Source: Meridianimarinicoccus sp. MJW13 (GTDB lineage: Bacteria; Pseudomonadota; Alphaproteobacteria; Rhodobacterales; Rhodobacteraceae). Taken from it: 64,000 bases of DNA. The stretch is from NCBI RefSeq assembly GCF_014901205.1, contig NZ_JACNMU010000002.1:186001-250000 (forward strand). Reading direction: 5' to 3'. The notes under the pieces are model-generated. The model was not told the origin of the DNA. It was given only the letters and a program-made list of their open reading frames with translations, and ran no database searches. Positions 16,244 through 25,471 of the stretch are shown here, one piece after another; position 1 is the first letter of the stretch; every line of letters begins with the position of its first letter. The position numbers and the translations under genes were made by a program.

Positions 16244-17173
16244 ATGTTGGCTGTTTTTCTTCAGACACTTCCGTTCTTTGCCCTGATCGGGTTGGGCTAT
16301 GCGGCGGCACGCGGTGGCATGTTCGGGCCGGAGGCGACCTCGGCGCTGACCAGGTTCGTTTTCTATTTTGCCCTGTCGGCGATGCTGTTCCGGTTTTCGG
16401 CGGACCTGGATCTTTGGGCGGTGCTGGATTGGGACATCGTGACCGGCTATCTGCTGGCCTGCCTGGCGGTGTACCTGCTGGCCACCATTGTGGCGTTGAT
16501 GCGGCGGCGCGGGATGCAGGAGGCGGCGGTCGAGGCGCAGGTCGCGGTCATCGGCAACACCGGGTTCCTGGGAATTCCGATGCTGGTGATGCTTCTGGGC
16601 GAGGCCGCCATTGGCCCGCTGCTTCTGATCCTGTCGGTCGATCTGATCGTGTTTTCCTCGTTGATCGTCATCCTGATCACCCTTGCCCGCGACGGACGAA
16701 TGCGGCCGTCGGCGCTGCGCTCGGTGGGGCTGGGGCTGGTGCGCAACCCCATGATCGTGTCGATCTGTGCCGGTCTGGCGTGGTCGGCCTCGGGCTGGAC
16801 GCTGCCGGCCCCTGCCATGTCCTTCGTGGTGATCCTTGGGGCGGCGGCGACGCCGGGGGCGCTGTTTGCCATCGGGGCCTCGCTGGCGGACAAGTCGGCG
16901 GAACGGGTCGAGGTCGCGATCTGGCTGTCGTTCTGCAAACTGGCGCTGCATCCGGCGGCGGTGGCTTTCACCCTGCTGGTGCTGATCCCGGTGGAGCCTT
17001 TCGCCGCCACCGTTGTGATTGCCGCTGCGGCGCTGCCGGTGGCAGGCAATGTCTACATGCTGGCGCAGCACTATGGGGTGGCGCCGCAGCGGGTGTCGGC
17101 TTCGATCCTGATCTCGACGCTGGTCAGCGTGGTGACCGTGCCCATGGTGATCGCCTGGCTGACCGGCGGCTGA
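16244..17173 (+). CDS. AEC family (auxin efflux carrier-like) transporter
   Basis: A 309-residue inner-membrane protein with about ten hydrophobic helices. It starts with the family-typical VFLQTLPFFALIGLGYAAA, has the conserved FVFYFALSAMLF, and contains the NTGFLGIPMLVMLLG break characteristic of the permease half of AEC proteins. Bacterial members transport malonate, malate or other weak acids; the substrate is unknown. The start at 16244 gives the normal N-terminus, although only a weak ribosome site is visible. Divergence from a TetR gene suggests induction by a substrate or drug-like compound. Confidence 0.88.
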   Translation: MLAVFLQTLPFFALIGLGYAAARGGMFGPEATSALTRFVFYFALSAMLFRFSADLDLWAVLDWDIVTGYLLACLAVYLLATIVALMRRRGMQEAAVEAQVAVIGNTGFLGIPMLVMLLGEAAIGPLLLILSVDLIVFSSLIVILITLARDGRMRPSALRSVGLGLVRNPMIVSICAGLAWSASGWTLPAPAMSFVVILGAAATPGALFAIGASLADKSAERVEVAIWLSFCKLALHPAAVAFTLLVLIPVEPFAATVVIAAAALPVAGNVYMLAQHYGVAPQRVSASILISTLVSVVTVPMVIAWLTGG

Positions 17174-17236
17174 GGCTTGCCCGACGCGCCCCGGCGCGGT
17201 AGCCGTTGAGGCACACAAGCACAAGGATCACCGCCG

Positions 17237-18067
17237 ATGAAAACCGTATCCGAAAACCGCGCCTTTGACGGCGTTCAAGGGGTCTATGCCCATCCTTCGG
17301 TGACCTGCGGCTGCGAGATGACCTTCGCGCTGTACCTGCCGCCGGAAGCCGCGCACAGCAAGGTGCCGCTGTTGTGGTACCTGTCGGGGCTGACCTGCAC
17401 CCATGAAAACGCCATGACCAAGGCCGGCATGCAGAAATACGCGGCCGAACTGGGCATGGCGGTGTGTTTTCCCGACACCTCGCCGCGGGGCTCCGATGTG
17501 GCCGATGACACGGGCTTCGACATGGGGCAGGGGGCCGGGTTCTATGTCGATGCCACCCAGGCACCCTGGGATCCGCATTTCCGCATGTGGTCCTATGTGA
17601 CCGGCGAATTGCCCCGGCTGATCGAAGATCATTTCCCCGTCGAGATGGATCGCCAGGCCATCACCGGTCATTCCATGGGCGGGCATGGGGCGCTGACAGT
17701 GGCGATGCGGCACCCGGGGCGCTTTGCTTCGGTGTCGGCCTTTGCGCCGATTGCCAATCCCATGGTTTCGGACTGGGGCCGCAAGCAGTTCACCGCCTAT
17801 CTCGGCGAGGACGAGGCCAGTTGGAAGGCGTATGATTCCAGCCTGCTGATGCGCGAACATGGGTTCGACGGGCCGGTGCTGATCGACCAGGGCACCGACG
17901 ACCAGTTTCTGGACCTGCTGCACCCCGAGACGCTGGCCGAGGCCATGGCCGCGCGGCGGCAGGACGGGGTGTTCCGTTTCCAGAAGGGCTATGATCACAG
18001 CTATTTCTTCATGTCGAGCTTCATGGAGGCGCATATGGCCTTCCATGCGGATGCGCTGGATCTGTGA
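17237..18067 (+). CDS. fghA: S-formylglutathione hydrolase
   Basis: An esterase-D type enzyme that hydrolyses S-formylglutathione to formate and glutathione, the second step of glutathione-dependent formaldehyde oxidation. The 276-residue alpha/beta hydrolase has nucleophile Ser146 in GHSMGGHG, an oxyanion-side [11 protein letters not shown], and the catalytic histidine in [12 protein letters not shown]. The first step is encoded by adhC at 12301. Its stop overlaps the GTG start of the DUF188 gene, so the two are translationally coupled. Confidence 0.95.
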   Translation: MKTVSENRAFDGVQGVYAHPSVTCGCEMTFALYLPPEAAHSKVPLLWYLSGLTCTHENAMTKAGMQKYAAELGMAVCFPDTSPRGSDVADDTGFDMGQGAGFYVDATQAPWDPHFRMWSYVTGELPRLIEDHFPVEMDRQAITGHSMGGHGALTVAMRHPGRFASVSAFAPIANPMVSDWGRKQFTAYLGEDEASWKAYDSSLLMREHGFDGPVLIDQGTDDQFLDLLHPETLAEAMAARRQDGVFRFQKGYDHSYFFMSSFMEAHMAFHADALDL

Positions 18068-18513
18068 CTCTTTTCATCGACGCCGATGCCTGCCCGGTGA
18101 AGGCCGAGGCCGAACGGGTGGCCACGCGCCACCGGGTCGAGATGGTACTGGTCTGCAACGGCGGGCTGCGCCCCTCGGCCAATCCACTGGTGCGCCATGT
18201 CTTCGTCGACGACGGCCCGGACAAGGCCGACATGTGGATTGCCGAGAATTGCGGCGCCGGCGACGTGGTGGTGACCTCGGATCTGCCTTTGGCGGACAAA
18301 TGCCTGAAGGCCGGGGCGCAGGTCCTGCAACACGATGGCGCGGCGCTGAGCCTGGCCAATATCGGCGCACGGCTGGCGACGCGGGACCTGATGGCGGACC
18401 TGCGCGCCTCGGACCCGTTCCTGCAGGGCAGCGGGCGCGGGTTTTCGAAAGCCGATCGGTCGCGGTTCCTTCAGGCGCTGGACGGGGCCTTGGCGGCGGC
18501 CAAGAAAGGGTGA
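18064..18513 (+). CDS. YaiI/YqxD family protein (DUF188)
   Basis: A 149-residue protein of the YaiI/YqxD family, a PIN-like fold with unknown substrate. It begins at a GTG overlapping the fghA stop, with the conserved [18 protein letters not shown], followed by [26 protein letters not shown] and the basic C-terminus around [14 protein letters not shown]. The aspartates DxD and SDLPLAD could hold a metal as in related nucleases. It lies between fghA and a HAD phosphatase in a short operon. Confidence 0.9.
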   Translation: MTLFIDADACPVKAEAERVATRHRVEMVLVCNGGLRPSANPLVRHVFVDDGPDKADMWIAENCGAGDVVVTSDLPLADKCLKAGAQVLQHDGAALSLANIGARLATRDLMADLRASDPFLQGSGRGFSKADRSRFLQALDGALAAAKKG

Positions 18514-18517
18514 AATC

Positions 18518-19132
18518 ATGAGTATCGACGCGGTGATCTTCGACATCGGCAATGTGCTGATCGAATGGCAGCCCGAGACCTATTACGACCGGGTCGTGGG
18601 CGAGGAGCGGCGCAAGGCCATGTTCGCCGCCGTCGATCTGCACGGCATGAACGACGAGGTCGATCGCGGCGGCGATTTCCGCGCCACCATCTATGATACC
18701 GCCGAACAGTATCCCGCATTCCGGGACGAAATCCGCATGTGGCACGACAACTGGCTGGATCTGGCGCAGCCGCGCATCGAAGGCTCCATCGCCTTGCTGC
18801 GCGACTTGCGGGCGGCGGGGGTGCCGGTGTTTGCGCTGACCAATTTCGGGATCGGGTCGTTTGAACTGGCGCGCACGCGGTATGAGTTTCTGGATGAATT
18901 CGACCGGCGCTATATCTCGGGACACATGGGGATCATCAAGCCCGACGCCGGGATCTATGCGCAGGTCGAGGCCGATTGCGGCATCGCCCCCGAGCGGTTG
19001 CTGTTCACCGACGACCGGATCGACAACATCCGCGCCGCGCAGGCGCGCGGCTGGCAGACGCATCTGTTTGACGGTGTCGCGGGCTGGCACGCGGCCTTGC
19101 GGGCACATGGATTGCCGGTGTCCGGCGGCTGA
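18518..19132 (+). CDS. HAD superfamily hydrolase (subfamily IA-like)
   Basis: A 204-residue phosphatase-type protein of the YihX/haloacid dehalogenase group. Motif I is FDIGNVLIEW with nucleophile Asp9, motif II is LTNFG, the motif III lysine is in IIKPDAGIY, and motif IV is FTDDRIDN. In the family, GNV after the nucleophile is typical of alpha-D-glucose-1-phosphatase-like enzymes; the true substrate is unknown. The gene starts 4 bases after the DUF188 stop and ends 11 bases before the convergent MFS gene. Confidence 0.9.
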   Translation: MSIDAVIFDIGNVLIEWQPETYYDRVVGEERRKAMFAAVDLHGMNDEVDRGGDFRATIYDTAEQYPAFRDEIRMWHDNWLDLAQPRIEGSIALLRDLRAAGVPVFALTNFGIGSFELARTRYEFLDEFDRRYISGHMGIIKPDAGIYAQVEADCGIAPERLLFTDDRIDNIRAAQARGWQTHLFDGVAGWHAALRAHGLPVSGG

Positions 19133-19143
19133 CGGCTTTTGGG

Positions 19144-20382
19144 TCAGGCGGCGCGGGGGACCGCCTGCCAGGGCCGCTCGCGGATCGGCAGGTGGATGAT
19201 GGCGCTGAACGCGCCGACCCCGACGCCGACCCACCAGACGACCTCGTAGCCGCCGGTCAGGTCATAGAGTTTGCCGCCCAGCCAGACCCCCATGAACGAT
19301 CCCAACTGGTGTGAGAAGAAGATCACGCCGTACAGCGTGCCCATGTAGCGCAGGCCGTAGATATGGGCGACCAGCCCCGAGGTCAGCGGCACCGTGGCCA
19401 GCCACAGCGCCCCCATCAGCCCTGAAAAGATCAGCACCGACGCCGGGGTGATTGGGGTCAGGATGAACCAGGCCGCGATCACCGTGCGCCCGGCATAAAT
19501 CCAGGCCAGCAGGTATTTCTTGGAATAGCGCTTGCCGGCCCAGCCCGCCGCCAGCGTGCCCGCGATATTGGCCAGCCCGATCATCGAGATCGACACCGCC
19601 CCCAGTGCCGAGGTGGTCGTAATTCCCATGCCCGCCAGCAACCCGCCGGGGTCGATCGGCCCGCACAATTCGGTCACGAATGCCGGGAAATGGGCGGTGA
19701 TGAAGGACAGCTGATAGCCGCAGGAGAAAAAGCCGAGAAAGATCAGCGTATAGGTCGGATCGCGAAATGCCCGGTTCAGGATCGTGCCCATCGATTCTTC
19801 CAGCTCCGTCCGGCTGACGGTGGGCGCTTTCATCATCGGCAGCACCGCCAGCGAAGCCAGCACCACCACTGCGAAGACCAGGAACACCTCTTGCCATGAC
19901 AGAAAGCTCAGCAGCCATTGCGCCACCGGCGGCCCGAAGACCTGCCCGGCCGAGCCTGCCGCGGTGGCGATGGCCAGCGACATCGAGCGGTTTTCATCCG
20001 AACTGGCCCGGCCGACCACAGCGAGGATGACCCCAAACCCGGTGCCGGCGATGCCGAAGCCCACCAGGATCTCCAGCATCTGATGCGCCTCGGGTGTCAC
20101 CGCGAAGGACGACAGCACCAGCCCGGCGGCATAGACCAGCGCGCCCAGGATGATCGCCTTGCGGTCGGTCATCTTTTCGGCCAGCGCGCCGAAGATCGGT
20201 TGGCCAAAGCCCCAGGCCAGGTTCTGGATCGCGATGGCCAGCGAAAACTCGGCACGCGGCCAGTTGAATTCGGTCGCGATCGGGATCTGGAACACGCCAA
20301 AGGCCGAGCGGATCGAGAAGCTGATCATCAGGATCAGGCAGCCGGCGACAAGGACGGGGGTGATCAGGCGAGGCTGGGACAT
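19144..20382 (-). CDS. MFS transporter
   Basis: A 412-residue major facilitator with twelve predicted helices. The first cytoplasmic loop carries EKMTDRKAI, a variant of the MFS motif A, and the second half the related GWAGKRYSKKY. Helix 1 (LMISFSIRSAFGVFQIPI) and the repeat around FGVILAVVGRASSDENRS resemble the monocarboxylate/oxalate-formate type antiporters. The substrate cannot be assigned. The gene is monocistronic, convergent with the HAD gene, and separated by 95 bases from the Deg-type protease gene on the same strand. Confidence 0.88.
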   Translation of the reverse strand: MSQPRLITPVLVAGCLILMISFSIRSAFGVFQIPIATEFNWPRAEFSLAIAIQNLAWGFGQPIFGALAEKMTDRKAIILGALVYAAGLVLSSFAVTPEAHQMLEILVGFGIAGTGFGVILAVVGRASSDENRSMSLAIATAAGSAGQVFGPPVAQWLLSFLSWQEVFLVFAVVVLASLAVLPMMKAPTVSRTELEESMGTILNRAFRDPTYTLIFLGFFSCGYQLSFITAHFPAFVTELCGPIDPGGLLAGMGITTTSALGAVSISMIGLANIAGTLAAGWAGKRYSKKYLLAWIYAGRTVIAAWFILTPITPASVLIFSGLMGALWLATVPLTSGLVAHIYGLRYMGTLYGVIFFSHQLGSFMGVWLGGKLYDLTGGYEVVWWVGVGVGAFSAIIHLPIRERPWQAVPRAA

Positions 20383-20477
20383 CGGCGGCTCCTTCCCGCC
20401 GACATTTGCCGCGCGCGCGGGCGCTGGTCAAATCAAAGCTTGTGATGGGGTCGATCAGCGGCGGGCCCGGTGCCTGC

Positions 20478-21875
<1,398 letters not shown>

Positions 21876-21960
21876 GGGCAACGGCTCTCGTCTTGGGTGC
21901 CCTTCAGATAGGAAAAACCGCCCCCGAGGTGCAAGGGGCAACCGGGAAGCAAGGGCGCAC

Positions 21961-22035
21961 CCGCGCCGCGCCGCAGGCGCGGCGCCCGGCCCAACCCCTG
22001 GCAGGCCGTCCGGCCGAAGGGGGCGGGAGGGCTCC
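21961..22035. repeat. GC-rich hairpin element in the protease-zapE gap
   Basis: Contains a perfect 10-bp stem, GCGCCGCGCC at 21963-21972 and its complement at 21976-21985, with a 3-base loop, and a second stem GGCC-GTCC-GGCC. On the minus strand the order of segments (GGGAG, CCCGCCCCCT, GTTGGGCC, GCGCCGC) resembles the element at 61302-61364. The similarity was seen by eye. It lies between divergent genes, so a terminator role is unlikely here. Confidence 0.5.
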
Positions 22036-22107
22036 CTTTCCGGTTCCGCCGGACCTGCGCGCATCGGGACGGTTTTCTTTGATCGCAACAGCCGCTAGGC
22101 CAGTGCC

Positions 22108-23259
22108 ATGACCGAGCTGCGCTACATCTATTCGACCCGTGCCGACGAGGGCACCATCCGTCCCGATCCGGCCCAGGAGGCCGTGCTGCCCGAGTTCGAG
22201 CGCATCCGTACCGCCTTGCAGGCCCCGCCGCCCAAACGCGGGCTTTTCGGGCTGGGCGGTGCCAAGCCCGAAAAGATCAAGGGGCTGTACCTGTGGGGCG
22301 GGGTGGGGCGTGGCAAATCCTTCCTGATGGACCTGTTCGTTACCCATGTGCCCGTGCCCAAGCGCCGGGTACATTTTCACGCCTTCATGCAGGAAATGCA
22401 CGCCGGCATGGCCGAAGCCCGCAAGCGCGGGGTCGAGGATGCGCTGGCACCGGTGGCCGACAAGGTCGCCGCCGAGGTGCGCCTGCTGGCCTTCGACGAG
22501 ATGCAGATCACCGACATCACCGACGCGATGCTGGTGGGCCGCCTGTTCGAACGGCTCTTTGCCGCTGGCGTGGTGATCGTGACCACCTCGAACCGGCATC
22601 CGGACGAGCTTTACAAGAACGGGCTGAACCGGCAGTTGTTCCTGCCGTTCATCGAGGAAATCAAGAAGCATCTGGTGATCTGGGAACTGGCCAGTCCCAC
22701 CGACTATCGCCAGGACCGGCTGTCGGGCGAACAAGTCTATTTCCATCCCGCCAACGACTCCGCCCGCGCAGCCATCGACAGGATCTGGCAGGACATGACC
22801 GGCGCGCCCATCGAACGCATCCGGGCCGCCCGAACCGAGGCCGCCGCCGCCGGGCTGGCGCGCGGCACCCATGCGGCCGAGTCCGCCGGGCTGGTGCTGA
22901 CCGTCAAGGGGCGGCAGGTGCTGCTGCCGCGCTTCCGCAACGGGGTGGCGCGGGCCAGCTTCTGGGATCTTTGCGGCGCCATGCTTGGCCCGGCGGATTA
23001 CCTTGCGGTGGCCGATGCGGTGCGGGTTCTGATCCTGGAAGACGTGCCACGGCTTGATTCCTCGAAGTTCAACGAGGCCAAGCGTTTCGTCACCCTGATC
23101 GACGCGCTCTACGAGGCCGGCGTCAAGCTGGTCATGAGCGCCGCGGAAGAGCCAGAGCGTCTGTATCTGGACGGCGCCGGGTCGTTCGAATTCGAACGCA
23201 CGGCCAGCCGATTGCGCGAAATGCAGTCCGCGGACTGGGGTCAATCGACAACACACTGA
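22108..23259 (+). CDS. zapE: Cell division ATPase ZapE (AFG1-like)
   Basis: A 383-residue P-loop ATPase of the AFG1/ZapE family, which associates with the Z-ring at the inner membrane and helps late division in enterobacteria. The Walker A motif is GGVGRGKS (residues 64-71) after YLW, Walker B is LLAFDEMQITD, and sensor 1 is VIVTTSNRHPDELYKNG. The long insertion between these and the C-terminal WDLCGAMLGPADY match the family. The start is an ATG at 22108. It has no co-directional neighbour for 278 bases downstream, where the pheS leader region begins. Confidence 0.94.
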   Translation: MTELRYIYSTRADEGTIRPDPAQEAVLPEFERIRTALQAPPPKRGLFGLGGAKPEKIKGLYLWGGVGRGKSFLMDLFVTHVPVPKRRVHFHAFMQEMHAGMAEARKRGVEDALAPVADKVAAEVRLLAFDEMQITDITDAMLVGRLFERLFAAGVVIVTTSNRHPDELYKNGLNRQLFLPFIEEIKKHLVIWELASPTDYRQDRLSGEQVYFHPANDSARAAIDRIWQDMTGAPIERIRAARTEAAAAGLARGTHAAESAGLVLTVKGRQVLLPRFRNGVARASFWDLCGAMLGPADYLAVADAVRVLILEDVPRLDSSKFNEAKRFVTLIDALYEAGVKLVMSAAEEPERLYLDGAGSFEFERTASRLREMQSADWGQSTTH

Positions 23260-23345
23260 ATATAAACGCTTGTCAGAAACTCTTTGTTCAGCAAAGGTAC
23301 AACCTGAGAGTGTATTTCGGTGTTTGTTAACGAGTAACCGGGTGC

Positions 23346-23386
23346 CCCCTGCCCATGTTCGCCGGCATCCGGCGAACTGGCAGGGG
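23346..23386 (+). promoter_or_regulatory. Strong hairpin in the pheS leader
   Basis: Two stacked perfect stems: CCCCTGCC (23346-23353) with GGCAGGGG (23379-23386), and GTTCGCCGG (23357-23365) with CCGGCGAAC (23369-23377), around a 3-base loop and a small internal bulge. It lies 152 bases before the pheS ATG within a 278-base gap. No T-run follows. It may be a leader-RNA structure or part of a small RNA. I find no phenylalanine-rich leader peptide and no T-box sequence in the gap. Confidence 0.5.
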
Positions 23387-23537
23387 TGTGCGCCCGCAAT
23401 CCCGCTGCGCGCAAATTTCCCTTCCGGACCTGGCCGCCCCCAAGCCTGTCTTCACCACGCGTGAACGGCGGCCTACCACCTTGTCATCGGCGGCGCGGAC
23501 GGCTAGCAGGCTGGAGAGCAGACCACAGGGGCCATCG

Positions 23538-24617
23538 ATGGACGATCTTCGGGACAAGTATCTTTCCGCCATTGCCGACGCGGCGGACGAATCCGCGCTG
23601 GAATCGCTGCGGGTTCAGGCTGTGGGCAAGAAGGGCGAGATCAATCTGAAGATGCGCGAGCTGGGCAAGATGACCGCCGAAGAACGGCAGGTCGCGGGCC
23701 CGAAGCTGAACGCGCTGAAGGATGAGATCAACTCGGCCCTGGCCGCGCGCAAGGCCGCGCTGGCCGATGTCGCGCTGGACGCGCGCCTGCGCGACGAATG
23801 GCTCGACGTGACCCTGCCCGGACGCGCCGCCGGGCGGCCCATGGGCAGCGTGCATCCGATCAGCCAGGTGACCGAGGAAATCAGCGCCATCTTCGCCGAT
23901 CTGGGATTCGCCGTGGCCGAAGGGCCGCAGATCGAAAGCGACTGGTACAATTTCGACGCGCTCAACATCCCGCCGCACCATCCCGCGCGGCAGGAGTTCG
24001 ACACGTTCTACATGCATCGCGACGGTGGCGACAATCGCCCGCCGCATGTGCTGCGCACCCATACCTCGCCGGTGCAGATCCGCGCGATGGAGAAAACCGG
24101 CGCGCCGATCCGGGTGATCGCGCCGGGCCGGGTCTATCGGTCGGACTATGACCAGACCCACACGCCGATGTTTCACCAGATCGAAGGTCTGGCCATCGAC
24201 AAGGACATCTCGATGGCGCACCTGAAGTGGGTGCTGGAGGAGTTCTTCGCCGCCTTCTTCGAGATCGACGGCATCAAGACCCGGTTCCGGGCCAGCCATT
24301 TCCCCTTTACCGAACCCTCGGCCGAGGTCGACATCCAGTGCTCCTGGGTCGATGGCCAGTTGCGCATCGGCGAAGGCGACGGCTGGATGGAGGTTCTGGG
24401 TTCGGGCATGGTGCATCCGCATGTGCTGAAATCCGCGGGCGTGGATCCCGACCAGTGGCAGGGCTTTGCCTTCGGCTTGGGGATCGACCGGCTGGCGATG
24501 CTGAAATACGGCATCCCCGATCTGCGCGCCTTCTTCGACAGTGATCTGCGCTGGCTGCGCCATTACGGGTTCAGCGCGCTGGACCGGCCGACCCTGCACG
24601 GAGGTCTCAGCCAGTGA
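23538..24617 (+). CDS. pheS: Phenylalanine--tRNA ligase alpha subunit
   Basis: The catalytic subunit of the (alpha-beta)2 enzyme that charges tRNA-Phe. The 359-residue protein has an N-terminal coiled coil (about 1-90) that binds tRNA, then a class II core with motif 2 near [20 protein letters not shown] and motif 3 in [12 protein letters not shown]. The active-site segment HPLSQ is here [11 protein letters not shown] chose the ATG at 23538 because upstream in-frame sequence is not family-like. The stop overlaps the GTG of the next gene, which separates it from pheT. Confidence 0.97.
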   Translation: MDDLRDKYLSAIADAADESALESLRVQAVGKKGEINLKMRELGKMTAEERQVAGPKLNALKDEINSALAARKAALADVALDARLRDEWLDVTLPGRAAGRPMGSVHPISQVTEEISAIFADLGFAVAEGPQIESDWYNFDALNIPPHHPARQEFDTFYMHRDGGDNRPPHVLRTHTSPVQIRAMEKTGAPIRVIAPGRVYRSDYDQTHTPMFHQIEGLAIDKDISMAHLKWVLEEFFAAFFEIDGIKTRFRASHFPFTEPSAEVDIQCSWVDGQLRIGEGDGWMEVLGSGMVHPHVLKSAGVDPDQWQGFAFGLGIDRLAMLKYGIPDLRAFFDSDLRWLRHYGFSALDRPTLHGGLSQ

Positions 24618-25321
24618 TACACGACGGCCTTGATCTGGAACGTCGCATCTTGCAGCGCATTCTGGATTGGCACGCCGAGACGGACCTCCCCGACACGGCG
24701 TTGTCGCTGTTCTGGTCCGAAGCGCCGGGTTTCTTCGACATGGCGCCCGCACCCGGCGAAGATGCCGACCATTGCTGGCACAGGTTGCAGGACACCCTGC
24801 GCGAGATGCAGAAAAAGCGGCTGATCGCCGGCACCGTGACGGTGATGGAGGTCCGCGACCTGCAGGTCGGGCCACGCGGCGTGCTGGTGCTGAAGGAACT
24901 GGAATTCGACGCGCTGAACGATCGCAAGCGGTTGCTGGAGGCCGAGCAGGACCAGTTGCGCACCGCCCAGAAAGCCGCCCATGACGAACGCGACGCGGTG
25001 TTCCGGGGCAAGCAAGAGCTGGTTCAGGCCCAGAAATCCCTGTCCGAAGTGCAGGATCGGCTGCGCGACCTGCGCGACGATCTGGATGCGGGCCGCGCAG
25101 CACTGCGGGCCGAGCAGGATGCCCTGGCCGTCGAACGCGACAAGGTCTCCCGCGCTTTGGACGAGGAACGGGCACATTTCGAGCGCTTGCTGGCCGAACG
25201 TCAGGCCGAAGCCGCCGCCGAGCAGCGCGCCGCCAGCCTCTGGCGCACCGCTGGCCTGCTGTCGCTGGTGGCCGGTGGGCTGGCCGCCCTTTTCGCCGTC
25301 AGCCAATCGGGCCTGATCTGA
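24614..25321 (+). CDS. Unknown coiled-coil protein with C-terminal membrane helix, between pheS and pheT
   Basis: A 235-residue protein that I do not recognise. Residues 1-95 form a small helical/beta domain. Residues 98-207 are a long, highly charged heptad-like coiled coil rich in Glu, Arg, Gln and Leu. Residues 211-229 are one hydrophobic helix near the end, giving a tail-anchor layout with the bulk in the cytoplasm. It starts at a GTG overlapping the pheS stop (GTGA) and ends 150 bases before pheT, so it is co-transcribed with the synthetase. Its function, and whether it relates to the synthetase, are unknown. Confidence 0.75.
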   Translation: MIHDGLDLERRILQRILDWHAETDLPDTALSLFWSEAPGFFDMAPAPGEDADHCWHRLQDTLREMQKKRLIAGTVTVMEVRDLQVGPRGVLVLKELEFDALNDRKRLLEAEQDQLRTAQKAAHDERDAVFRGKQELVQAQKSLSEVQDRLRDLRDDLDAGRAALRAEQDALAVERDKVSRALDEERAHFERLLAERQAEAAAEQRAASLWRTAGLLSLVAGGLAALFAVSQSGLI

Positions 25322-25471
25322 CCGGGGCTCCCCTCCCTTGACCCGCGCCGCCGCACCCCGTCGTTTCCGCCGGGCGGGCAGGGGCGCAGCCTCCAACTCT
25401 TCCCGCCTGCGCTTCACATCCGCCCCTGCCTGCGGTAAGCGCAACGCGAACGACCGCACGGAGCTTTCGCC

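Noticed and set aside
23355-23537. Extension of pheS to an upstream in-frame ATG
   Set aside because: The extra 61 residues are not PheS-like and would cover the leader hairpin; the usual N-terminus begins at 23538.
23260-23537. T-box or Phe leader-peptide attenuator before pheS
   Set aside because: No T-box motif and no short frame rich in Phe codons; only the hairpin is supported.
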